Of a stretch of 64,000 bases of DNA, positions 40,529 through 49,640 are shown piece by piece. Position 1 is the stretch's first letter. Every line of letters starts with the position of its first letter. The DNA comes from Erythrobacter fulvus (lineage in GTDB: Bacteria > Pseudomonadota > Alphaproteobacteria > Sphingomonadales > Sphingomonadaceae), in the NCBI RefSeq assembly GCF_028595285.1, contig NZ_JAQQXQ010000002.1, positions 248,001 to 312,000 on the forward strand. The letters run 5' to 3'. Below the pieces are notes generated by a model. It made no database searches, was not told the DNA's origin, and saw only the letters and a list, made by a program, of their open reading frames with translations. The translations under genes and the position numbers were made by a program.

Positions 40529-42520
40529 ATGGTAACGCGAGACACGGCTCAGGATAGGCAGAACGGGGGCCCGCCGTCGGTCTTCGTCAGCTATTCGCGC
40601 GGCGATCTGGATCGTGCCCGACCGGTCATCGCGCTGCTCGAAGGCGCGGGTTTCGACGTATGGTGGGACGGGCGGCTCGAGGGCGGCGAAAACTATCTGG
40701 CGACCACCGAAACGGCGCTTGAAACCGCCGATTGCGTGGTGGTGTTGTGGTCGCAAACCTCGGTCGCCTCGCACTGGGTGCGCGACGAGGCCCAGCGCGG
40801 GCGCGAACGCGGATGCCTGGTTCCGCTTTCGCTCGACGGCACCATGGCCCCGCTCGGTTTCCGCCAGTTCCAGCTGCTCGATATCGCCGGCTGGTCCGGC
40901 GATCCGGCGGCGGACGAGGCCGCCCGGATCCTTGTCGCTGTAAGAAACATGTCGGGGGAAGCGGGGACCTCGGCGGCTGCAAGCCCAATCCCTGTCGCTG
41001 CGGCCATGCGCCCTTCGGCACCGGCGGGCGGCGGGCCTGCCCTGTCGCGGCGGGCGCTGATGATCGGTGGCGTAGGCATGGCCGGTGCCGCCGCACTTGC
41101 CGCTGGCTGGGCGACCGGCCTGTTCGCGCCAAGCGCCGCGGGTGCGGTCTCGATGGTGGTCCTGCCCTTCGCCAATCTGACGGGGGACGAGAACAAGGCG
41201 TGGTTTTCCAACGGCCTTTCGAATGAATTACGTTCGGTGCTGGTGCGCAATCCGCGGCTGAGGGTCGCCGCGCCGACGTCCTCCAGCGCGATTGCGGGGG
41301 AGGACGAATTCGCCATCGGCCGCAAGCTGGGCGTCGAACATATCCTGCGCGGCAGCGTGCAGCGTGACGAGGCTACGGTGCGGGTCTCTGCCGAACTGGT
41401 GAAGATCGAGGGCGGCACGGTTCTCTGGGCCAATATTTATGATCGTGCGACCGGCGATGTATTCGCGCTCCAGACCGAGATTGCCGAAACTGTGGCTACT
41501 TCGCTGGTGGCGCAAGTGGCCACGAGCGAAGAGGTCAAGAACAGCATCGCGGCCCAGCAGGGCGTCGGCGGAACGCAGAACATCCTTGCCTACGAGGCTT
41601 TCCTGCGCGGCCAGGCCTTGGCTGACCTGTCGGCCGGGGTTGAAAGCGATCGCGGCGCACTCGCCCAGTTCGATGCGGCACTTGCCGCCGATCCCGACTA
41701 TGCCGCCGCCCACGCGATGCGTGCGACCATGCTTTCGGCCATTGCCAACGCGTCCAACGATTCCGACGAGGTGGCGTCGCTGTTCGAGGCCGCGATCACG
41801 TCCGCCGAACGTGCCATCGCGCTGGAGGACCGCTTGCCTCAGGGCCATCTCGCGTTGGGCTTTGCGCTGAATAACGGGCAGCTCAATCGCGCCGCCGCCG
41901 CGCCGCATTATCAGGCCGCCGAACGCCTTGCCCCGGGCGACGCCGACGCGCTGCGGGCGGTTGCGATGTTCCACGCCTATGGCCCCGAGCCCGGCGTCGC
42001 GAAAGAGATGATCGAACGCCTGCTCCCGCTCGATCCGCTCAACGCCCGTGCGTTCCGTACAGCCGGCTACATCGCCCTGCTGGCCCAAGATTATGATGCG
42101 GTGATACGCTACATGCAGCGCGCGCTGGAGCTTAATCCGAGCCTTGCGAGCGCCCATTTCGCAATGGCCAATGCCCTGCTGATGCAAGGCGATGCAGCGG
42201 CGGCGCTGGCTGCGGCCAAGGCCGAGCCGGTGGCGATCTTCGCGCTGACGGCGACCGCAATCGCGGCGCACAAGCTGGGAGACCCGGCCGGGGCACAGAA
42301 AGCGCTGGTCCGCATGATTTCCGAATACGGGGATGCCAGCCTCTATCAGCAGGCGCAGGTGCGCGCCCAGCGCGGCGAGAAGGCCGATGCGCTGATGCTG
42401 CTCGAACAGGCGTTCGAAGCACGCGATCCGGGCGTGTTGTTCACCCGCAACGACCCGCTGCTCGATCCTTTGCATGAAGAGCCTGCGTTCGAGAATTTGC
42501 TTTTGCGCCTTTCCTCGTGA
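40529..42520 (+). CDS. TIR-domain membrane protein with TPR repeats
   Basis: 663 residues. Residues about 15-125 form a TIR domain: SVFVSYSRGDLDRARPVIAL, FDVWWDGRLEGGENY, ADCVVVLWSQTSVASHW and VRDEAQRGRERG. Bacterial TIR domains often cleave NAD+ or make signalling cyclic ADP-ribose; a catalytic Glu is plausible in the VRDEAQ helix. A hydrophobic segment near 180-205 (RRALMIGGVGMAGAAALAAG) follows, then a TolB/FlgO-like domain (SMVVLPFANLTGDENKAWFS), then TPR repeats to the end. ATG 40529 is preferred, with AGGGG 8 bp upstream. The TIR part is probably cytoplasmic and the rest periplasmic. Confidence 0.85.
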   Translation: MVTRDTAQDRQNGGPPSVFVSYSRGDLDRARPVIALLEGAGFDVWWDGRLEGGENYLATTETALETADCVVVLWSQTSVASHWVRDEAQRGRERGCLVPLSLDGTMAPLGFRQFQLLDIAGWSGDPAADEAARILVAVRNMSGEAGTSAAASPIPVAAAMRPSAPAGGGPALSRRALMIGGVGMAGAAALAAGWATGLFAPSAAGAVSMVVLPFANLTGDENKAWFSNGLSNELRSVLVRNPRLRVAAPTSSSAIAGEDEFAIGRKLGVEHILRGSVQRDEATVRVSAELVKIEGGTVLWANIYDRATGDVFALQTEIAETVATSLVAQVATSEEVKNSIAAQQGVGGTQNILAYEAFLRGQALADLSAGVESDRGALAQFDAALAADPDYAAAHAMRATMLSAIANASNDSDEVASLFEAAITSAERAIALEDRLPQGHLALGFALNNGQLNRAAAAPHYQAAERLAPGDADALRAVAMFHAYGPEPGVAKEMIERLLPLDPLNARAFRTAGYIALLAQDYDAVIRYMQRALELNPSLASAHFAMANALLMQGDAAAALAAAKAEPVAIFALTATAIAAHKLGDPAGAQKALVRMISEYGDASLYQQAQVRAQRGEKADALMLLEQAFEARDPGVLFTRNDPLLDPLHEEPAFENLLLRLSS

Positions 42521-42562
42521 TAGCTCATTCCCGCCCAATTGGGGGCGAGGAGGGCTATGCAC

Positions 42563-42796
42563 ATGAAGAAGATCTTGACTGTCGCAGCGATCACCGGAGC
42601 CGCGTTGACGCTGGCGGCCTGCGGGGGCGAAGCGCCCGAGGCACCGGCAGAAGAGCCGGCGGCCGAGACAACCGAAGCTGCGCCGGCCGAGGAAGGCGCG
42701 ATGACCGAAGAAGATGCCGCAGCGCTTGAAGCTGCCGCCGCCGCCGCGGAAGGCACGGAAACCAATGGCAATCCGGTCGGCCCGGCTGCCGAATAA
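42563..42796 (+). CDS. Small lipoprotein
   Basis: 77 residues. Signal peptide with a lipobox LAACG, so it should be lipidated at Cys and anchored in the membrane. The mature part is nearly all Ala, Glu, Pro and Thr and is intrinsically disordered. ATG 42563 has AGGAGGG 8 bp upstream; ATG 42557 is too close. The function is unknown. It follows the TIR-TPR gene by 42 bp on the same strand. Confidence 0.7.
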   Translation: MKKILTVAAITGAALTLAACGGEAPEAPAEEPAAETTEAAPAEEGAMTEEDAAALEAAAAAAEGTETNGNPVGPAAE

Positions 42797-42850
42797 AAGA
42801 AGAATGCAGGCGCGGCTCGGTCAGGGTACCGGGCCCGCCTGCCTGCCGGC

Positions 42851-45001
42851 CTAGCGACCTCTGCGCGAGGGTGTCCGGCCGGCCATCACATCGTCGATCC
42901 AGCCGCGCACCTTGGCGACCCGGGTATAGCGGCTGGGAATGCCGGTGAAGCCGCATGCTTCGCCCGCGCTTACCACGCCGATCACTGTCGGACCTTTCAC
43001 GGCATCGCCATAGGTGATGAGGGGGCCGCCGCTGTCCCCGTCGCAGGCTTGGGAACGATCGGGCGCGGCCGCACAAAGCACCGCGTCCTTTAGCAGGGAA
43101 CCCCGAAACTTTGTGCGTCTGGTGCAGGCCTCGGGATCCTCCAGCTGCATCCGCGCGCCGCGCAAGTGGTCGCTGGTTTTCCCTCTGAACTTCGTCAGCC
43201 CCCAGCCATAGGTATAGACCGGCATCCCGCCCGCGATTTTTCGTTCCCCAAGCGACAGCGGATCGAGCCGGATGCTGGCAATCGCGTTGGTTTCGGATCC
43301 CTTTTTCCCGGCGCGCGGATTGAACCGGATTAGTGCAATATCGAACGCGCGGCTGGGCTCGTGATAGCGGGGGTGATGAGCCGCACCAAGGATCGGATAG
43401 CTCACGCCTTCATCTGCCTGCGGATTATAGACCCCCAGCCGGATACGGTGATCCGGTCCGATCAGGGAATTGCCGTTCTCGTCGACGATGCAATGAGCCG
43501 CTGTCAGGATCCACCCGGCCCGGATCAGCGAACCGCCGCAAGCAACCCGCTGTCCGGCTGAAAGCGGCTGACCGTTCAGTTCCGCGGGGCGCCACAACAA
43601 GGCCTGCCAGGGCGCCTGACCCGGCCGCAGCTGGTACCCGCCGCTGATCCGATACACGGCTTCGCAGATGGTGTCGGAATAGGTCGTGCCGCGGAAACTG
43701 ACGGAGGTTTGCGTGCAAGGATCGAACCGCTCGTTCTCTGCCTCCATGGCAAGATTTTCGGCAAGCCGCCGCGCCTCTTCGGCTGCGTCTGTCGGCTCGG
43801 CCGGCGGAGCGAAGCGGTCGTCTGCGACCAGCAGCGGAGCCACCGGGTCGGCTCCGGCGCGTTTGTAGAGCCGCTCGCACATCATTTCGTTTCCGCCATC
43901 GCATTCGGCGGCGAGAATGGTGTAGCCGCGCTCACGATCCGAGGGCGGTCGCTGGTCTTCGGTCAGCCGCAGACCAAGATTGAGGCAATCGAGACGGATA
44001 CCGGCCTCACAGCCTTTGGCATACCACTGATCGGCCCGGGCGATGGCATCGGGCGAAGCATCGTCACCTATCAGCGAAGCCGCCTCGGCGCAGGCCATGG
44101 CCTCGCCCCCGTTGCAGGCCTTGCCGAGCAACTCCAGTGCCTCTGTCGGGGAATGAAGCAGCGAAAATTCCGCCGAATAGATGCGCCCCAGAGCGTAGCA
44201 ATCGGCCATCACCCCGGCTTGGCAGGTCTGGACCAGCACTGGCCGCGCACGGATTTGCTCCGATATGGAGCACCTGTACTGGTCGAACCTGCAAGCCTCG
44301 TCGAACAGGGTGAGGGCCTTGACCCGGTTCTCGGGCGGGCCGCGACCCTCTGCGAAGGCCGTCTCGCCAAGCCGGTAGCAGGCTTGTGCCGCGCCCGCGC
44401 GGCAGCCCTGCGCCAGCGTTTCGCGCAATCCGGCCGTCAGCTCGACCGTGTCATCGAGATGTTCGTTGAGCAATGCATTGCAGGAATCGACCTCGCCATC
44501 CCGGCACTCCCGTTCCAGCAGGCGCCGGTCTTCGGCGCGCGCAGCGGTATCGGCGGAAATCCGTTCGACCTGATCGCACGCTTCCCGAGCACCGAGGGTG
44601 CAGCCGCGTCGCAGGGCGATCAGCGCCTCTTCCTGCGCGCCTTTATCGTCGAGCTTGTGCAATTGCTCACCGAGCGCGAGACAACCCGCCGCTTCGGCTC
44701 CGTCGCAAGCCTGCCGGAACAGCAATTCGGCCACGGGGCGGTTCTGCGGCTTGCCTTCGCCGTCGCGGTAGGCCCGCCCGAGCGCCGCGCATCCGGCAAG
44801 GTCGCCACTGTCGCAGGCGGCTTCGACGACCGCAGCTTCGGCGGCTTCGCGTGCCAGCACGTCTTGCGGCTTGTTGGGGTCGGCCAGAGGCCAGATATCG
44901 GCATCGTCCGGATATTCGCGCGGCACTTGCGCCTGACCCGCCACCGGCACCGCCAGCGCCAGGGCCAGCAAAGCGCCCAACATCATCGCAATCGGTCTCA
45001 T
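42851..45001 (-). CDS. Secreted Sel1-repeat protein with C-terminal trypsin-like protease (copy 1)
   Basis: 716 residues. Signal peptide MRPIAMMLGALLALALAVPV, then about 400 residues of Sel1-like helical repeats carrying paired Cys (ACDSGDLAGCAALGRAYRDG, ACDGAEAAGCLALGEQ, GCTLGAREACDQ and more), then a trypsin-fold domain. Its triad is complete: His in LTAAHCIVDE, Asp in FDIALIRFNP, Ser in CDGDSGGPLITYG. The Asp six residues before that Ser suggests trypsin-like specificity for Arg/Lys. It is a paralogue of the gene upstream. It probably acts in the periplasm or outside the cell. Confidence 0.88.
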   Translation of the reverse strand: MRPIAMMLGALLALALAVPVAGQAQVPREYPDDADIWPLADPNKPQDVLAREAAEAAVVEAACDSGDLAGCAALGRAYRDGEGKPQNRPVAELLFRQACDGAEAAGCLALGEQLHKLDDKGAQEEALIALRRGCTLGAREACDQVERISADTAARAEDRRLLERECRDGEVDSCNALLNEHLDDTVELTAGLRETLAQGCRAGAAQACYRLGETAFAEGRGPPENRVKALTLFDEACRFDQYRCSISEQIRARPVLVQTCQAGVMADCYALGRIYSAEFSLLHSPTEALELLGKACNGGEAMACAEAASLIGDDASPDAIARADQWYAKGCEAGIRLDCLNLGLRLTEDQRPPSDRERGYTILAAECDGGNEMMCERLYKRAGADPVAPLLVADDRFAPPAEPTDAAEEARRLAENLAMEAENERFDPCTQTSVSFRGTTYSDTICEAVYRISGGYQLRPGQAPWQALLWRPAELNGQPLSAGQRVACGGSLIRAGWILTAAHCIVDENGNSLIGPDHRIRLGVYNPQADEGVSYPILGAAHHPRYHEPSRAFDIALIRFNPRAGKKGSETNAIASIRLDPLSLGERKIAGGMPVYTYGWGLTKFRGKTSDHLRGARMQLEDPEACTRRTKFRGSLLKDAVLCAAAPDRSQACDGDSGGPLITYGDAVKGPTVIGVVSAGEACGFTGIPSRYTRVAKVRGWIDDVMAGRTPSRRGR

Positions 45002-45123
45002 CACCGCCTGCTCTCCCCCCGCGCCCCGGACGGAATAATGCGCTTTCCCGCGCGTTCGGTCAAACCGGGCCCTTGCGCGCATGTCGATACGTCAAGGCCG
45101 GCGTACCCGCACAGCCTTCCGGC

Positions 45124-47400
45124 CTAGCGCCGTCTGCGCGCAGGTGTCCGGCCAGCCATCACGTCATCGATCCAGTCGCGCACCTTGGCGACCCGGGTGT
45201 AGCGGCTGGGCACACCGGTCGTTCCGCATTCCTCTCCTGCGCTAACGACTCCGATCACTGTGGGAACCTTTGCGGCATCGCCATAAGTAATGAGCGGCCC
45301 ACCGCTGTCGCCGTTGCACGCCTGCGAGCGATCGGGCGCGCTGGCGCACAGCACCGCATCCCGCAACAATTCGCCCCGGAACTCGGTGCGCCGGGTGCAT
45401 CGCGCGGGATCATCAAGCTCCAGCTTCGCGCCTTTCAGATATTCGCTTGAATCGCCGTTTACTGCGGTGAGGCCCCAGCCATAAGTAAAGACCGGCAGGC
45501 CTTGCGTGATCCTGCGGTCGTCGAGCGGGACGGGATCCAGCCGGATGCTCCGGATCGAATTGGTCGCCTCTCCCTTGACCCCCGCGCGGGGATCGAACCG
45601 CAGCAGAGCAATATCAAAGGCCCTGCTAGGTTCGTGATAGCGCGGATGCGGGACGGCACGCAGGATGGGGTAGCTGACCCCTTCGTCTGCCCGCGGATTA
45701 TGAACCCCCAGCCGGACCCGGTGACCCGGCCCGATCAGCGACTTCTTGTTCTCGTCGACAACGCAATGCGCGGCGGTGAGGATCCAGCCGCTGGCGACAA
45801 GTGCGCCGCCGCAGGCTACCCTTTGTCCCGGCGGCAGGGCCTGTCCGTTCAATGTTGCGGGACGCCACAGCAGCGCCTGCCACGGAGCCTCGCCAGGGTG
45901 CATACGAAAGCCGCCGATCATCGCCGGAGCCACCTGGCAAATCGTGTCCTCGTAGATGATGCCGCGGAACTCAACGCGCGTGGTGGTGCATAAATCCGCC
46001 CTGTCCTTGGCTGCCTGCGCCTGAATCTCCTCGCGCCAGCGCTGCTCGACCTCGGCTTTCTCTTCGGCTGTCATTGGCGGCAAATATTCGCTGTCAGCGG
46101 GGATCACAGGTGCATCGGGGTCCGTCTCGCCGCGCCGTATCAGCCAGTCGCAGGTGGACCGGTCGCCGCGTTCGCAAACGCCTGCCAGCAGCGCATATCC
46201 GCGTGCCCGATCCGGCGGAAGGCCTTCGCCGTCCAGCAGGCTTCTGGCCAGGCTGTAGCAAGCGTCGTCATTCCCCCCGTCGCAGGCGGTGACAAACCAA
46301 CGTTCGGCGCGCAGCGCGCTGTCTGCCCAATCGCCTTCAAGGACATTGAGCAGCAGCCCTGCCGCAGTCCCGCAAGCCGCAAGGGCGCCGGCTTCGCAGG
46401 CATCCCCCAGCAGTGTAACCGCCTCGCTTGGTGCATAGAGCGCGGATTGGCTGTCGGCATAAAGTTGGCCGAGCGCAACGCAGTCCGCCGTGATGCCCTG
46501 CGTGCAAGCTGCCGAAAGTACCGGACGGGCGCGGATATCATCGGCTTGCCCGCAAAAATATGTTTCAAGTTCACAGGCACGGTCAAACAGGGCGAGCGCA
46601 TCGCTACGATCCTCCGGCAGGCCACTGCCTGTGGCGAACGCCTGTTCCGCAAGTTCGCGGCAATGCATCGCATCGCCCGCCCGGCAGCCCAGTTCGCGCC
46701 ATTCGCGCAGCTCTACCGGATTTCCGTTCTCCTCCTTATCGAGGTGGGAGACGAGGATGCCGCATGATTCCGCGTCGCCTTCCCGGCAGAAGCGTTCGAT
46801 TACGGCCTGTCCCCGGGCCTGCTCGCTATCGGGACGGTCCCGCCAAAAGAGCGACTGTGCAAGTTCGCGGCATGAGGCAACCCCGCCCTTTTCGCAGGTT
46901 TCGCGTCGCAACGCATCGGCCGAGGCCTTGTCTCCGCCCGCGGTCCAGACGCCCAACTCGATCGCTTCCGCTGCCTTTGCGCAGGCATCGAGCGCGCCCA
47001 GACGGCAACCGCGCTGGAACGCGACCAAGGCCAGGTTGCGCGTCTCTTCCTCAGGGACATGCCAGAACAATTCTCCCAGCCCGAGGCAACCCGAGGCCTC
47101 GGCCCCGTCGCAAGTCTGGCGAAACAGCAATTCGGCGACGGGACGGTTCTGGGGCTTGCCTTCGCCCAGCATGTAGGCCCGGCCAAGCGCGGCGCATCCG
47201 GCAAGGTCGCCGGCATCGCAGCGCATCTGCGCGTCGGCGGCGGCGGCATTCTCTCGCGCAACGCGCGCCGCGGGCTTGTCGGGGTCCGCCCGTTCTATCA
47301 CGCTGCGGTCGTCATATTGCCGCGGGACAGGCGCCTGCGCCCCGGCGGGCACAGCCAGCGCCCAGAACACGGCAAAAAACACGGCCAGTGGCCTGATCAT
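45124..47400 (-). CDS. Secreted Sel1-repeat protein with C-terminal trypsin-like protease (copy 2)
   Basis: 758 residues with the same order as copy 1: signal peptide MIRPLAVFFAVFWALAVPAG, Cys-paired Sel1-like repeats (RCDAGDLAGCAALGRAYMLG, TCDGAEASGCLGLGELF), and a trypsin domain with LTAAHCVVDE, FDIALLRFDP and CNGDSGGPLITYG. Asn instead of Asp precedes GDSGG, so primary specificity may differ from copy 1. The two proteins are close in the protease and first repeats and drift in the middle. GGAGGG lies 7 bp before ATG 47400. The next gene upstream is divergent. Confidence 0.88.
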   Translation of the reverse strand: MIRPLAVFFAVFWALAVPAGAQAPVPRQYDDRSVIERADPDKPAARVARENAAAADAQMRCDAGDLAGCAALGRAYMLGEGKPQNRPVAELLFRQTCDGAEASGCLGLGELFWHVPEEETRNLALVAFQRGCRLGALDACAKAAEAIELGVWTAGGDKASADALRRETCEKGGVASCRELAQSLFWRDRPDSEQARGQAVIERFCREGDAESCGILVSHLDKEENGNPVELREWRELGCRAGDAMHCRELAEQAFATGSGLPEDRSDALALFDRACELETYFCGQADDIRARPVLSAACTQGITADCVALGQLYADSQSALYAPSEAVTLLGDACEAGALAACGTAAGLLLNVLEGDWADSALRAERWFVTACDGGNDDACYSLARSLLDGEGLPPDRARGYALLAGVCERGDRSTCDWLIRRGETDPDAPVIPADSEYLPPMTAEEKAEVEQRWREEIQAQAAKDRADLCTTTRVEFRGIIYEDTICQVAPAMIGGFRMHPGEAPWQALLWRPATLNGQALPPGQRVACGGALVASGWILTAAHCVVDENKKSLIGPGHRVRLGVHNPRADEGVSYPILRAVPHPRYHEPSRAFDIALLRFDPRAGVKGEATNSIRSIRLDPVPLDDRRITQGLPVFTYGWGLTAVNGDSSEYLKGAKLELDDPARCTRRTEFRGELLRDAVLCASAPDRSQACNGDSGGPLITYGDAAKVPTVIGVVSAGEECGTTGVPSRYTRVAKVRDWIDDVMAGRTPARRRR

Positions 47401-47552
47401 GGCATCCCTCCCCCCCGGTGCCTTCAAGCCTACATGATGCTCCCTGCCGCCACCACGGTCAAACCTTTGCGCGCATCGCCCCTTGTAACCGCGCGAGACA
47501 AGGCGTTAAGGTTGCCGCACCCGGCCGCCCGGCAAGGAGAGACAGCCCGCCA

Positions 47553-49532
47553 ATGCCCCCCTTGCCCAGTCCGAGCCCTGAGGCCACGTGGCAACCGCGT
47601 CTTGCCCTCGGCATTACCGGCCACCGCGCCACCAACTCATCCTATTCCGCGCATGTCGAAGCGATAGCCGCCGCACTGGCGGAACTGTTTGCGCGGATCG
47701 ATGCGATCGTGACGGGTTTGCCCGAAACCCATGCGGCGGTGCGGCTGCACAGCCTGCTGGTCGACGGCACCGATCAGGTCGCAGCCGAACTGGCGCTGGC
47801 GTGCGGGTGGGAACTGGCGGTGCCGCTGCCGTTCGGGGCGGATCTCAATCTGGCGATCAACGCCCACCCCGCGACTGTCGCCGATGCCGCCGCGCTGTGC
47901 CGCGGGCAAGCGGCAAGCGATCCGGCGGTGGAGGCGCGCGCTGCCGCGATCCGCGCGGTCACTTCGAGGGCGGAAATGTTCGAACTGGCTGATCGCGACG
48001 CGCAGATAGAGCGGTTGTGGATGGCAAGCCTGGCCGATCCCGAGGATCGCATTGCCGCCCGCGCGTTCGAGGCGATGGCATCGGATAATGTCGCCTTGGC
48101 CGGAAGGGTGATGATCGAACGCACGGACCTCGTGATTGCGGTGTGGGACGGAAAAGTTGCCAATCTGCCCGGCGGTACGGGCCACACCGTCGCGACCGCG
48201 CTGACAATGGGCACGCCGGTTCTGCTGGTGGATCCGGTCACGCCGCAAGCCTGGTCGATCCTGACCCGGCCCGAGGAACTCGGCCATATCGGAATGCGCG
48301 CAGCGGACGCGCAGGCCGACACGGCCCGGCTGGAAGCAACGATTCATGCGGCGGTGGTGGCGAAGGGTTGGCATCCGCAGCGCCTTGCCGGAGAGCGGTG
48401 GCATGACCGGTCGAGCCGGATCTTCGGCCTTTATCGCTTGATCGAGCGGGTGTTCGGCGACGGCAAGCTGCTGCCCGCATCATCGCGGGTCGCCTACGAG
48501 GCGCCGGAAGCGATTGCGACCGGTAGTGCGGCAGAAATGCTGGCGGCGGTCGCCGCGGCGCCGGGCGGGGATCCGCAACTTGCGGCACGCCTGCGCGACG
48601 AATTGCTGCCGATGTTCGCCCGCGCCGACGGGATCGCGGGCCGGCTGTCCGACGCCTATCGCAGCGGGATGTGCATCAATTTCGTGCTCGCCGCGCTGGC
48701 GGTGATCATCGGTCTGGCTTTCTATCCGCTGGGCATGACGCACGCGAAATGGCTGTTCGCCTCGGTCGAATTGCTGTTGCTGGCGGGCATTCTGGCGCTG
48801 ACCTTGGCAGGCTCGCGGCGCGGCTGGCACCGGCGCTGGTTCGAATTGCGCCGCGTGGCGGAATATCTGCGTCATGCGCCGGGCCTTTTGTTGCTCGGCG
48901 TGTCGCGACCGACGGGGCGCTGGCCGCGCAAAGGCGGCGGCGGAAACGCGGCTGAGTGGCCCGAACACTTTGCCCGTCACACGCTGCGCGAGGTCGGCCT
49001 GCCGCGCGTCCGCGTCACCCGCGCCTATCTGCGGGCCTGTCTTGACGGCGTCGTGCGCCCGCATGTTGCTGCCCAGCGTGCCTATCACGAAGGCAAGGCG
49101 ATCCGGCTGGAGCGGGTTCACCACCGGCTCGACCGGCTGGCGGGAACCTGTTTCGCGCTGGCGGTGGTTTCGGTCCTCGCTTACCTGCTGCTCAAGCTGG
49201 CAACGGTGGCCGGAATTGCGCCCAAGAGCCTGTCCGATGCTCTCTCGCCCGTTTTCACCCTGCTTGGGGTGGCCTTCCCGACGCTCGGCGCGAACATCGC
49301 GGGGATCCGCTATTTCGGCGATTTCGAACGCTTCGGCGCTATCTCGCGCGCGGCTGCAGAGCGGCTGGGCGAGGTCGAGACCCGCATCGGGCTGCTGCTG
49401 TCGGGTGCTGAAAGCGGGCTGAGCTATCAGGCCGCGGCAGACCTGGTGCATGCCGTCGACGAAGCCGTGGTGGACGAGATCGAAAGCTGGCAGGCGGTGT
49501 TCGGCGCGAAACATCTGGCGCTTCCGGCCTGA
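47553..49532 (+). CDS. SLOG-like nucleotide-binding protein with four membrane segments (SLATT-like)
   Basis: 659 residues. The N-terminal 230 residues look like a SLOG/LOG Rossmann domain: LALGITGHRATNSSY, LVDGTDQVAAELALACGW, then LVIAVWDGKVANLPGGTGHT, with the PGGTG loop of LOG enzymes. Four hydrophobic segments follow near residues 375-392, 397-420, 535-555 and 568-586, with helices between, as in SLATT-type effector proteins. In published analyses SLOG domains sense or make nucleotides and SLATT domains are pore-like effectors in conflict systems. ATG 47553 is 12 bp from GGAGA, a rather long spacing. Domain calls are by pattern, not search. Confidence 0.6.
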   Translation: MPPLPSPSPEATWQPRLALGITGHRATNSSYSAHVEAIAAALAELFARIDAIVTGLPETHAAVRLHSLLVDGTDQVAAELALACGWELAVPLPFGADLNLAINAHPATVADAAALCRGQAASDPAVEARAAAIRAVTSRAEMFELADRDAQIERLWMASLADPEDRIAARAFEAMASDNVALAGRVMIERTDLVIAVWDGKVANLPGGTGHTVATALTMGTPVLLVDPVTPQAWSILTRPEELGHIGMRAADAQADTARLEATIHAAVVAKGWHPQRLAGERWHDRSSRIFGLYRLIERVFGDGKLLPASSRVAYEAPEAIATGSAAEMLAAVAAAPGGDPQLAARLRDELLPMFARADGIAGRLSDAYRSGMCINFVLAALAVIIGLAFYPLGMTHAKWLFASVELLLLAGILALTLAGSRRGWHRRWFELRRVAEYLRHAPGLLLLGVSRPTGRWPRKGGGGNAAEWPEHFARHTLREVGLPRVRVTRAYLRACLDGVVRPHVAAQRAYHEGKAIRLERVHHRLDRLAGTCFALAVVSVLAYLLLKLATVAGIAPKSLSDALSPVFTLLGVAFPTLGANIAGIRYFGDFERFGAISRAAAERLGEVETRIGLLLSGAESGLSYQAAADLVHAVDEAVVDEIESWQAVFGAKHLALPA

Positions 49533-49640
49533 TCGCGCACGCAGCGCGCGATTTCCTGCTTGAGCTTTGGCGGTTCTTGCCCGAGCATCACCGCTAATAA
49601 TTGCGCGCGCCGCAGCCGCGCAAGCCAGCAAGGGGGCCAG

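Noticed and set aside
43709-45127. A 472-codon plus-strand open frame
   Set aside because: Antisense to the first Sel1-trypsin gene, which has complete catalytic residues and a signal peptide.
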